The translations under genes were made by a program, and so were the position numbers. The notes below the pieces were generated by a model, which saw nothing but the letters and a program-made list of their open reading frames with translations, had not been told where the DNA came from and did not search any database. 64,000 nucleotides of DNA, taken from NCBI GenBank assembly GCA_030549205.1, contig JAUKTV010000026.1:62001-126000 (forward strand), given 5' to 3'. Shown piece after piece: positions 1 through 10,500 of this stretch. This DNA is from Apiosordaria backusii (Eukaryota > Ascomycota > Sordariomycetes > Sordariales > Lasiosphaeriaceae). The first letter of the stretch is position 1. Every line of letters starts with the position of its first letter.

Positions 1-722
1 AGTATGATTTTCCGTTACTGAATTAATTAGATAAAGCTTAGATTGCTGAGAACTGAAGGAAACGGATAAAGAGTCTTTTAATGACTGTATAAATTACGCT
101 TAGCGCTAAATATAAGCAGAAAGACTGTATATTTTATATGTCTTCTTAAAGGCAACTGTAAAGCTTTTATAATTTATATAATCAAAATACTTTCCGTCTA
201 TGTATCTACTTACTTATACTATAAAGAATATTAGCCGGAGTCCTGAACTTAAGCTAATAAGAGATATATTAATTCTGAAAAAACTATTAAATAAATATAC
301 TATACCCCTATAATACTGGTATAGAAGGAATGTTAGAGTAATTTAGAAGGTTATCTCTACCCCTTTATTTTATCTGCTTAAGCCGTATATCTATAAATAG
401 CTAGTATTTCTTTTAACATCTCTCTTTCCTTTATTTTCTTTTTTCTTCATTCCTTTCTTTCCCTCATTCCTTTCTTTCCCTCATTCCTTTCACGCTCTTC
501 TATCTCCCTTCGTTCTTATCTTACTTCATTATTAAAGAACTTAAAAGAAGCTTTCCTATTATACCTTATCTACTTATACCTTTTAAACTTCCTAAGTTTA
601 TTTAAATAAATGTAAATAGTAGAAAGTATAGTAAATATAACAAAGATAACTGAGCTAATAACAGAGTTAGAAGAGAGAATTCCGACTAAGGTAGTTAAAA
701 TTAAAAAGAAAAGAAGAGGATA
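1..722. other. AT-rich flank with no recognised gene
   Basis: This is RIP-textured DNA, poor in CpA/TpG. Apart from the pyrimidine tandem repeat at 447-490 no structure was recognised. A short hydrophilic + strand frame precedes the coding-like stretch that starts near 723, but the two are not in one continuous frame. Confidence 0.5.
447..490. repeat. 17-bp pyrimidine tandem repeat, about 2.6 copies
   Basis: The unit TCATTCCTTTCTTTCCC occurs at 447-463 and 464-480, with a partial third copy at 481-490. It lies in a longer C/T-rich tract on the + strand (about 420-530). No function is evident. Confidence 0.9.
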
Positions 723-967
723 GATCTAAACGACCTAATCGAAGCCGCTTTATAGGACAAGCTCTTTAAAGATAAATCTAAGATTAACGGTAACCCTGTC
801 TATAAAAAGCTTAATAATAATTCTAAGTAAAGGTATATCTCATTAATAGATATCTAAAAAGCGTATATTACCGACATCCTTATATAAATTTAATCTAAAG
901 TACTAATATAAGTCAAGTACAAAGTGAAATTCAGAAAATCAGATCTACATAATATAAAAACAATAAA
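723..967 (+). pseudogene. RIP-broken coding fragment of unknown family
   Basis: From 723 to the Copia junction at 967/968 one + strand frame reads as a plausible hydrophilic protein (beginning DLNDLIEAAL) interrupted only by TAA/TAG codons, as expected when RIP turns Gln or Trp codons into stops. The following Copia LTR lacks its first ~147 bp, so this junction is probably a deletion point and not a clean insertion site. The fragment could be the upstream part of the DUF3435 gene on the far side of the Copia, but I could not recognise it as such. Confidence 0.4.
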
Positions 968-1656
968 GCATTTTACTAACCAGTGGGCCAAACTGCCTGT
1001 AATTTTATATTCAAGCTACTAAGGCCTACTACTATAGGCAGTATAAGTAGCCTAACCCTAACCTTACGATAACCTGTACTTTGGGTTAAGGGTGTCGGGT
1101 TTCGCAGCCCTTTTATATAGCCGTAAGTCGATTATTAGAGAACTATAAACTATGCTAACTTAATTGCTTAGAAGACCTATAGCCAACTACTGGACTGGCT
1201 AAATTAGCCTAGAATTAGTAGGCCTATAGTTAAGTAGGTATATTACTACTATACTAAATTACAGGCCTATAGGCCCTATAGGTCTGGAACTATAGAAGGC
1301 TTAGTAAGTGGTTTATAGGGCTTGGTAAACTTTAAGGTTAACTAAGCTATACTCTAGCCTATTTACCCGCTAGGGTATATAAGGCACTGTACGTCAGTTG
1401 GTAGGTATATAGTAAAGGTTAAGTACGAACCCTACTATAGAGATTATTATAGTAGATTTATAAAAGGCTAGTACTATAATACAATTATTTACCTACTATA
1501 TTTCTATCCTGCAATATTTACAAGGTACTATATTCTAATACTCTAATATTAAGCTATAGGTATTATATATAAGACTTCTACTATACTATAAGCTAGTATA
1601 TAAGCACTAATTATAGGGCCCTTAAGCCTATAATTAGCTTATAACCTATTCTAATA
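968..1656 (+). repeat. Copia-1 5' LTR, truncated
   Basis: 689 bp matching the inner ~83% of the 833-836-bp LTR of this family; the first ~147 bp are absent. The match begins at GCATTTTACTAACC, which equals GCATCCCGCCAACC of the better preserved Copia-2 LTR after C-to-T and G-to-A change. It ends CTATTCTAATA directly before the primer-binding site. Confidence 0.9.
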
Positions 1657-1673
1657 GGTTATAAGCTTAGAAG
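1657..1673 (+). other. Copia-1 primer-binding site (half initiator-tRNA type)
   Basis: GGTTATAAGCTTAGAAG follows the LTR directly. The Copia-2 version is GGTTATAAGCCCGG. Allowing one RIP G-to-A change, this is complementary to the anticodon region of initiator tRNA-Met (…CTCATAACC), the internal half-tRNA priming known for Drosophila copia, and not to the tRNA 3' end. Confidence 0.7.
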
Positions 1674-2267
1674 ATATTTAATTAAGTTATAGGCTTATAA
1701 GCTTAAGTTTAAAGCCTTTTATAAATAACAGCTTAGGCCATTGTAGACTGTACTATAAGTAGGCTATAAAATCACTGATTTTAAAGCCTACCTATTAAGG
1801 TAGGGTTTTAAGGTAAAGACTAGGCTTACTTTACCTTTATTAAGTTTTCTAAGGGCCTATAAAGGTTTAAATTTATATCTGTTATTAAATTTATTATACT
1901 GTAAGGTATGTAAAAATTAGGCCTAATAGGGTATTAAAGGCCTATACACTATAAGCTTATAAAAGCTAGAAATAGCCTTTTACTTTAACTATAGTTAAGT
2001 AGGTAGTTCTGTAAATCCTAAAGGTAGGTAAAACAGTAAGAAGGTAAAGCGACCTTCTTAGCTACTACTGCTATTAGTAGTTGTAGTATTTTACTATATA
2101 AAATAAAGCCTATTCTTTAAGGATTTTAAGTACTATAGACTTAGTATCTCTTACTATATAAGTAAACTATAGTTAAAGCCTTAGTTAAAAACAGTATTAG
2201 GCTAGGGTTTTAAAGCCCTATAGAATGCTTTAGTAATAAGTATACTAAGCCCTTTATAGATTTAAAA

Positions 2268-3564
2268 ATGTAAGATATAGGGCCTAAGTAGGGGCCTTCT
2301 AGAAGGAAAGAATTAGTAGATTCTTATTATATATAGGCCTTTACTGTTTAATTAAGGGAGTAAGAGGTTTAGATTTAATAGTTATAAGGCGCTATAACTG
2401 AAGTAGTAAAGTAAATTAAGCTTTTAATAGTAACTTAGAGTAGTTTAAAATGGCCTAAAGCTACTATAACGGTGCCTTTAATAGTAGCTAAAGCTATATA
2501 TTTAGAAGCTATAGTAGCTTATTAATTAAAGCTTAAGGCTAATAGTAGTTTTGCTAGGGTCCTTTATACTACTATAGCTATTAAGATAATTAAAAAGGTT
2601 TATAAATTCCCTATTAACTAAAGGCTTATAGGCCTTAAGAATTTTAATCTGTAGAAATAGGGCTTAAATATTATACTATATACTATTAATATAGCTACTT
2701 TTATAGAGGACCTTATTATAGTAGCCTACTAGAGTAATACTGAATAGGCCTTACTGTTAATATTACTTTAAAATAGTATAGCCTTAGGCCTTTAGGCTTT
2801 TATTTTATAGTAAATAAGCTCTATTGAAGCTTATAAACTGCTTATTTAGAGGTATTTTTATAACGTTAAATTATAATAAAGGAACCTTTATAGGAAATAC
2901 TACTTCTTAAACTTTTACTAATTTATAGGCTCTTTAGTAGACTTTAATATTAAGTTCTTTAATACAGTTAGCCGGCTTATACTAACTGGTATTGACCTTT
3001 AGGCTATAGATTAAGTAAATCAATACCTATAGGCTATAGAAAAGAGTTTTTTATAATAGGTTAAAAGATAATAAAATACTATATAGACTGTTAAAGCATT
3101 AAGTTAAAATATAAGTACTATTAACTTAAACTTTTTAATAGTAGACTTATTAAAAGAACAGTGTATTTTAGCCTTTACTACTGTTAAAGGTATAGCCTAT
3201 AGAAGTAAAAAAGGCCTTTATAAAGGTGTTAAAAAGAAGGTTTTTTTAAATAAGAAGTTTAAAAGTAATAGCAATAGTAGCCTTAGTAGTTTTAGTAACC
3301 TTCTTTAAAAGAAAAAGAAAAAAGGCTTTAAAAGGCCTAAAGGCCTTAAAAAAAGGTTTAAAGTTAAAGATTTATTTATCTATATAGTAAGCTTTTATAA
3401 TCTAACTTTAAAGGTCTTTAAAGATTTTAATAGTAATAATAGTAATAAAGGTACTTATATTATACTTATAGGGCCTATTAAAGGTATTAAAAGCACTAAA
3501 AGTAAGGCCCTAATAGTACTTTCTTTAAAGGATGCCTTTTTATACAATACTAGGTTTATTAACT
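2268..3564 (+). pseudogene. Copia-1 gag-protease, broken by RIP and by the Gypsy insertion
   Basis: The start is placed at ATG 2268 by alignment with the better kept gag start of Copia-2 (ATG at 41691 on the - strand). Here the second codon is TAA where Copia-2 has CAA, a textbook RIP nonsense change. The frame runs through a Lys-rich segment near 3290-3360 into the aspartic-protease region. The active-site block near 3545-3564 reads YNTRF where Copia proteases carry a D-T-G-S motif, so the catalytic Asp codon has become Asn. Three codons later, at 3565-3569, the Gypsy element interrupts the gene; the frame resumes at 16083. No zinc knuckle was recognised. Confidence 0.8.
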
Positions 3565-3569
3565 ATATT
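3565..3569. repeat. Gypsy-minus target-site duplication, left (ATATT)
   Basis: ATATT at 3565-3569 and again at 16078-16082 borders the element exactly. Joining the outer sides restores the Copia protease reading as seen in Copia-2. Confidence 0.9.
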
Positions 3570-4251
3570 TATTGTGACCTTCTAGTAGGAAGTTTAAGTA
3601 AGAGGTTTCTGAGAAGACTTTTGAAGGAAGTTCCTAGGAAAGTTTTTAGAGAGATTTTAAGGGAAGTTTTAAAGGAGGTTTTAAAGGAGGTTTTAAAAAG
3701 GTTTTAAAAGAGATTTTAAAGGAGGTTTTAATAAAAGCTTTTTAAGAAGGTTCTAAAGGAGGTTTTAGTAAAGGCTTTTTAAGGAAATTTTTAAAAGAAA
3801 GTTCCGAAGGAGGTTTTAAAGAAAATTCTAAAGAAGGTTTTATAAAAAGGTTTTAAAGAAAAGTTTAAAAGGAATTTTTAAAAAGCCTTTTTAAAGAGAT
3901 TCTTTATATAAGCTTTTATAGTTAATATAGAAAGTATATAAATAGAAGGCTTAACAAATGTTTCCTTTATAAAGAAGGATATAAAGGTATCTTTTAAGGT
4001 TAGATTTACTATAGAAAATTAAAGTTAAGAAGGTTATTAAGTATACTTATATATAGAAAAGAAAAAACAAATAAGAAAAGAAATAAGAATATAATAATTA
4101 TATTATATATAGGATATAACTTATACTAAAAGGTAAGAATTAAATAAAAAGCTTTCTTTAAGAGCTTTTAAACTATAGATTCTTTTAAGGAATTATATAA
4201 AGTAGACTATAACGTTAAGTAAGTCCTATAGAGATATAAAATTTTATAATA
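3570..4251 (-). repeat. Gypsy-minus 3' LTR (left copy) with internal minisatellite
   Basis: 682 bp, the same length as the right copy. Between about 3600 and 3900 it is built of degenerate repeats about 14-16 bp long, in which a purine block such as AAGGAGG alternates with TTTTAA. The two LTRs differ mostly by C/T and G/A. Confidence 0.9.
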
Positions 4252-7200
4252 ATACTTAATATAAAAGAAAGCTTTTTAATCTTTTAAAAAATTGTTACTT
4301 CTTTTATTATTTTTCTCTTTAAAATTCTATATTATTTCCTTCTAAATAAAAGCAGTATAAAATTCTATTTTAAAACCTAGCTAATATTCTATACCTTCTA
4401 TAATTATCCCGATTTATTATCTTTTATTCTTTTATTTTTAAAGATATTTAAATATATAATACTAATTACCTCTATTACTTTATCTTTAATTACAATTTCC
4501 TTTATAGTTATATTTATATTAATTATAAGTAAAAGTATTTATAATAATAGTATAAAGATCTTTAAAGCTAGCTAATTAATATACATTAGTAAAGCCGTTA
4601 ACATTTTTCTTTTAAATATATAGCGATCTTACTTTCTATATTCTAATAATAATATCTTTTTTATTAAAAATAGAAATATAAAAAAGAAACTGACCTAAAA
4701 GATTTAAAAAAGGAAAGTTTTTATAGTATAGTAAAGTAGTAAAGCAATAGACAATGCCCTTTTATTCTATTATAATAAGTAAGTTATATTTAAAAGCTAA
4801 TATAATAAGACTATTAATAAAAGAGCTAGTTTTATAATAGAAGATATATTTAACTTTAACATTCTTTATAAAGTTCTAATTTATTTATTACTTAAACTAA
4901 AGATTACTTATTATTTTTAAAAGGAAAGATATACTTTCTTTAAACCCTTCGATCTTAACTATTTAGTAAAGCTTAATATTAAATTCCCTAAGGTTTTTAA
5001 AGAACGTACTGATCTTTAAAAAGGCCATTTATATATTATAGAACTAATAAAGAGCCTTCTTTTTATTATTAAAAGGCTCTTTTTCTTTTAAATAGCTATA
5101 AAGTATAGTATATACTTTTATAACAACTTCCTTATTATAAATAATATCTATAAGGCTATTGTTATAGTAAAAAGAAGACTTTCGATAATAAAGTCTCTTT
5201 TAAATAAAGAAGGTAATAAAGGAGCTAGTTTCTATATAGTAATTAGCTAACTATAAGTAAATGTTTTAAAAGTCGTTTTTTATAGTATCTTTAATAACAA
5301 TAGCTTAATAAAGGAACTTAGTTTTTAATTAAAAGTAAAAAGGACTATATTGAACTTCTTCTTTAATAACTGGCTTCTTTTTAAATCCTAAATTAGCCAT
5401 CTTTTAATCTCCTTAAGTTACTTTTATTAAAAAATAGTATATAAGTTAGGATTTTTAATAAAGTTATAAATAATAGGGATATTATTAATAAGGAACTTAA
5501 TATAGAAGTTCTTTACTTAAATATCCTAATTTTAACTTCTTTTATTAAGAAGCTTTTAAAAAGATACCACTTATCTTCCTTAATAAAAGGATTTAGTTAA
5601 GATTTAATAATAAAAAGGACCTTATTAAAAAAAAAGTTCTATACTTATTTAATAAACTTTCTATAGTAATATATATTAAAGTAATATAGTTTTTTATTAA
5701 TAAAGGCATTATAAATATCTTTATTTATAAAGTTAATAAAGAAGATTAGATTATAGAATAGAAAGACCATAATAAAAGCTTTTTTAATAATATAGTAGTA
5801 AATAAGGAAATAAAGAAAGTATTAGTAAGTAATAAAGTTAAAATTTACCTTTACTTTATTTTTAACTATCTTTTTAACTATAAGGTAAATAAGTAAATTC
5901 TATTAAATAGTTCTAAAGGCTTTTTCTTTATAATATTTAAAAAGAAGGTTATTTTAAATATAGTAATTTAAATAATAGAAGATATTAGTACTTTTTTTAA
6001 AAGTACTTATAGTATAGAGTAAGTTAAAAGAAAAGTTATTAAATTTAAAAGTAAAGTTATAAAAAACAAATCTACTTATTCTATTTATTAAAAAGTCTAA
6101 ATAAAGGTTTAGAGATTATTATAAGTATAAGAATTTAAAAAATAAGTCTAAAGAAGGTTAGAATATAGTAGCTAATTATAAGGCTAATTAGTAAAAAAGG
6201 AAAGTAAATAAAGATATAGTAAAAAAGAAGGTAAGGTAATAGAAATAAGGTAGTAAAGATAGTAATTAAATTTAAAAGTTAGCCTATTAGTTATTTAAAA
6301 GAAAAAAGAAGTTTTTATTAAAAAAGTAAGGGTTTTTTATAGTTATAGAAAAGGTTTTAAGCCCTATTTTAAATTAACTATTATAAATTAAAGTAAAGTT
6401 TTAAAGTAGACTTTTAAAGTAATTGTCTATTTTAATTAGCAGTTGCTTTTAATTATAGTAAAGTATAGAAATAAAGTAAAGTTAATATAGTCAGTAAAGG
6501 TATATATTATTTGAAAGTTTAAGCAAATTCCTTTTAATTAAAAAAGGCATTTAATCGTTTTAATCCTAATTTTTAACTTTTATAAAGTCTAAATCGGTTA
6601 ATTAAATATTTAGTTAATAATAAATACTTTATTAAATAGAAAAGGTTTAAATACTTCCTTTTAATTACTAAAGTAAGTATTTAATTTAATTATAAAAATA
6701 CTTTTATAATACCGTCCTTTCTTTAATTAAAATAGGAGCTATAGCTTTTTAATACTTCCTTTTTTAAAGAAAGATAGACTATTATAAAAGAGGCTTATAA
6801 AAAAAAGTAATATAAGTAAAGAAAAGGTAAATACTTAAAGTAAGATAAAAGTTTAATTTTCTTTTAACTTTTAGCTTTAAAAGAGTATTTCTATTAATAT
6901 CTTTATTAATATAGCATTTCCTTATTTACCTTTACCTTTTTAAAAAAAAGAACCGGTAAGTACTGTTTATAAATAAATAATAGTTATTACTTAAAGTTTT
7001 TTAAACTACTTTTTATATAAGGTTAGATTTATTATAAAGATATATTAAATTGGTAGATCAGTCCTTTTAAGCTTTTAAAAGCCGACCTTTCTTTTAAAGT
7101 AATAAAGTAAGGGAAAGTGCTTTTAAATCCTTTCTCCAGTTATTAACTAACTTCTTTTTTTTTAATCCTAACTTTATACTTTTAAATAAACTTAAAGGCT

Positions 7201-9359
7201 AATTCTTTTAGTTCTTCCTTATTTAGCTTTATATTATATATAGTAAAGTATTTAACTTAGTATATTTAATATATTTATTTTCCTTTCTTTTAATCCTTAT
7301 ATAATATAATCTTTTTAACTTTATATATTATATAAAGGTCGAAATATTGGTTATTATCTTTAATAATTGCAAAAGCGGCTTTTAAAAGTGCCTATTAATA
7401 GAGGTCTTTTTAAAAAGCATTTACCTTTTTAAAAAATACAATAAATATAATTAAGTAGATCTTAATATTTAAAGAAAGCTTAAGCTTATATACTAATAGT
7501 AAGCGCTTTCTTTTAATTTTAAAGGGTCTTTTATATTATAAAGCTAACTTTTAAATATATTTTATAAAGATAAAGTATCCTTAATAAAGTTTAATTATTA
7601 CTTAATTATTAATAGTAAATTCCTTTTATCGATAATACTTATTATATCGTTCCTTTATATACTTAGTAGATTTCTTTATAGCTATTTCTATATTATATTT
7701 AAAGATATTTTAAAGAAGCTAGGGTTTTTTAAAGGTACTATTTATCTTTAAAGAAAAAAGATATATCTTCCTTTTAATCATTAGTTTATTTAAAAAGTAT
7801 TTAATTATTTTAAAGTATTGGTTATTTAATAGGGCTTATAAGTAAAGGATAGCCTCTATTTAATCCTCTTTAAAATATTCCTATATTTAAAATTAAAAAG
7901 TGATTTCGACTATTTAGTTATACTTTTTTAATAATCTATTAGTTTAAAGATAATATACAATAGATATAAGGAATTTTATTTCTAATTGTTTCCAAATTCC
8001 TTTTTAAAAGTCTCTTATTTACTAAAGGTTTCTATTATTAATAATTATAAAAGGAACTTCCTATTTATAAATAAGTAAATATTAAAGAAGGACTTTTCTT
8101 TAAATTTTAATAGTATAAGAATTTACTTTAAAGATTATCAGTCCTTTTTTAAAAAATTTATAAATTACTATAAAAAAGGTATTAAGTATTAAATATTTAA
8201 CGACCTAATAGGGTAAGCTTTTATTAAAATATAGAAAAAGGCTGGTAATAATATTAAATACAATAGTATAAAAAGAGATTAAAGGAAAAGCAATAGGCTA
8301 AAGTTTTTTAATAGGCTTTTATTAATCGATCTAGTTTATTTAATATTTAAAATACTATTAAATATAATCTATAATTTTCTTTTTAAAGTTATAAATAAAG
8401 AAGGCTTTTTAAATTTAATATTAAGTTTAGGAGATTTTAAAGTAAAAGTTGCAGTTATAATAGTATTTAAAGATATCTTTTATATAACTATTAAGTATAT
8501 AGAGTCGTTAAAGTGTCTTTAGCTTTTAAAAATAGAGAAGTCTATTTATTAAATAGTAGTTATAGAGTTTTTTAAGCTTTTCTTTAAAGATTTTATTTAT
8601 AATAGGTTTAAAGTAAAGGTCTTATTAATATCTTTTTTTTAATTTAATAGTAAACTTTTTAAAAAAGTAAAAAGAACGGTCTTTTAATACAAAACCTTTA
8701 TAGAATAGTTAGTTATAAAATTAGGTACATTATTATAGGATTTTATTATCTTTTAATTTATTTATAAGGCCGGTAATGTAAATTTTATTAAAGATAGATA
8801 TTTTAAAATATTCTAAAGTAGATTTAAAAAGGCAATTAAGGCTATTACTAATTATATTAGTTTTCTTTAAAATATATTGTACTTTAAATCGGTATTAAAA
8901 TAAATAAAAATAAGCTATTAAAAGTTATTAATTTACTTATATATTATTTATAGTATATATATTAGTATTAATAATAAGACCTTTAAAGGCAATGTAATTA
9001 ATAATAATAGTAATAAAGTAATTTAAAGATATTAATATAAAGTAAAGTTTTTTTAATATTTAAACTATAGCGGTTATTTTAAGCTTTATTAATTAGTAAT
9101 TCTTTTTAACTATACTGGTATATTTACTAAAGTATATTACCAGTTAAATATCTATTAAGTTAAAAGAAGATACCTTATTTTATATAGATCCTTTTTTAAA
9201 ATAGAAAATAACTATTTTAAAACTGTCCTTACTTATATTAGTAAGGATATATAGTCTTTTAATTAAATCGAAGTAGATAATAGCGGTTTTAAAGTAAAGG
9301 ACGGCTTTAATATTTTTAAAGGATTTTACCTCCTTATTAGTAAGTTCGAATATAAGTTT
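4252..9359 (-). other. Gypsy-minus internal region downstream of RT (domains not resolved)
   Basis: By position this should hold the integrase and the 3' end of a - strand Gypsy, but RIP has erased motifs I could name. The one distinct structure is the perfect inverted repeat at 5049-5082. Confidence 0.4.
5049..5082. repeat. 10-bp perfect inverted repeat (hairpin)
   Basis: AAAGAGCCTT (5049-5058) and its exact complement AAGGCTCTTT (5073-5082) are separated by 14 nt. The GC-containing stem stands out in RIP-flattened DNA. Confidence 0.7.
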
Positions 9360-9818
9360 CTTTATAATGCCTTTTTTCTATACTTTAAAGATCTATATAC
9401 TATTGTCTATCTTAATAGCCTTTAAGAATTTTATTTTCTATTATTATAAAGGATCTATTTTTATAGTATATCCTTTTATTAAATAATAAAGAAATCTGGT
9501 TTTTCTAATAAATGTTTTAAGATTTTAAAGTATAGTAGGAAACTTAATATCTTAAATAGCCTTAGCTCTTTTATTAGTAATAGAGATGTTTTTTTTATTT
9601 ACTTTAAATTTAAAGAGATAAATGGAAAGGTATTTTAAAAAGGACTTCTTAGAGGATAATCCTAGTTTAATCTTTTTAAATATTTTAAAGATTTATTAAA
9701 TATATTTAAAATAATCTTTATTATTATTTAAAAAGATAATAATATTATTAATATATATAATATAGTAATAAGTAAGTCCTACGTTTTTAATAAAGTAGTC
9801 TATTTACTATTAAATATA

Positions 9819-9832
9819 TAAAGGGAAGTTAT
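9819..9832. repeat. 14-bp target-site duplication, left
   Basis: TAAAGGGAAGTTAT at 9819-9832 is repeated exactly at 10110-10123, bordering the short insertion. Confidence 0.9.
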
Positions 9833-10109
9833 GTCTGAGAAGTGGAGCTTCCAAAAAAAAATTTCTTTTACAACGCTACACCCGGCATTGGTTCTCTTCA
9901 CAGTTGATCTAGTATGCCACTTAAACTGCCTGGGGCCACCGTCATGGTCACGTAACTATCACGTGCTTATCACGTGCTTGTTACATGGCTGAACCTTCTA
10001 CCGTCGAGTTTAACAACAAGCTCGTGTAATGACATTGTGGCCAAACCTTCCAGACGCCCCCTTCACTACCGAATTGCTTATGACCGCGCCGATGACTCCC
10101 TCGCTGGCC
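9833..10109 (+). mobile_element. Short non-LTR-like insertion, copy 1 (not RIP-mutated)
   Basis: 277 bp of clearly GC-richer DNA, with normal CpA and CpG content, set in RIP-flattened Gypsy sequence and bordered by a perfect 14-bp duplication. It starts GTCTGAGAAGTGG and ends CTCGCTGGC; there is no terminal inverted repeat and no TG…CA end, so neither MITE nor LTR fits. Two CACGTG hexamers lie 11 bp apart (9960-9965, 9971-9976) in a short tandem repeat. A weak A-box-like start (GAGAAGTGG) and a GGTTC about 40 bp downstream could be a pol III promoter, which would make it a SINE; this is inference. The strand is nominal. Lack of RIP implies it landed after the Gypsy was mutated, or is too short to be targeted. 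Confidence 0.75.
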
Positions 10110-10123
10110 TAAAGGGAAGTTAT
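10110..10123. repeat. 14-bp target-site duplication, right
   Basis: Exact repeat of 9819-9832, TAAAGGGAAGTTAT. Confidence 0.9.
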
Positions 10124-10500
10124 AGAAACTTATAAAAGCTACTTTTATAGCTTTTACTTTATATTTTAAAATAATAGTAAGTTTTAGCCTATTCTTTTTT
10201 ATAATTAAGAATTAATAGAAGAATTTAACAGTATTAACTACTATAATTTAAGCATTTCTTTATAACTTCTTTATAATAGTATAAGTAAAGGGTAATAAAT
10301 AGAAGTTTAGTACTATAACTTAGTTAATTATATAAAGGTCGATAACCGGATAGCTCTTTACTTTACTTTTTATAGTTTAATAGATTATAAAGACTAAAGC
10401 TTTAAAGGTAATTAAAAAGGTAATAGTAAATATAAGACCTTAACAGTATAGTTTATTAAATAGTTTATCTATTATATTATAATCCTTAAAGTTAAAGTAA

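Larger units (their letters stand above)
9360..10500 (-). pseudogene. Gypsy-minus reverse transcriptase / RNase H region
   Basis: Read on the - strand, this stretch keeps the outline of a fungal Gypsy pol. The segment near 10246-10206 gives VNTVKFFYQF, matching the conserved block with the first catalytic Asp (here Asn). The second catalytic block near 9770-9735 reads YINNIIIF in place of the usual Y-x-D-D-I-x-I-F. Further on come KKSFLKYLSIYLFKFKVN and a TFIRKTRFLYYLIKGYT-like segment (about 9660-9480), the thumb/RNase H connection typical of Gypsy. A 277-bp insertion (9833-10109) splits the domain just before the YxDD block. All catalytic Asp codons read Asn, consistent with G-to-A RIP. The frame also slips between the blocks. 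Confidence 0.85.

Noticed and set aside
9833..10109. Solo LTR interpretation of the short element
   Set aside because: The duplication is 14 bp, not 4-6 bp, and the ends are not TG…CA.
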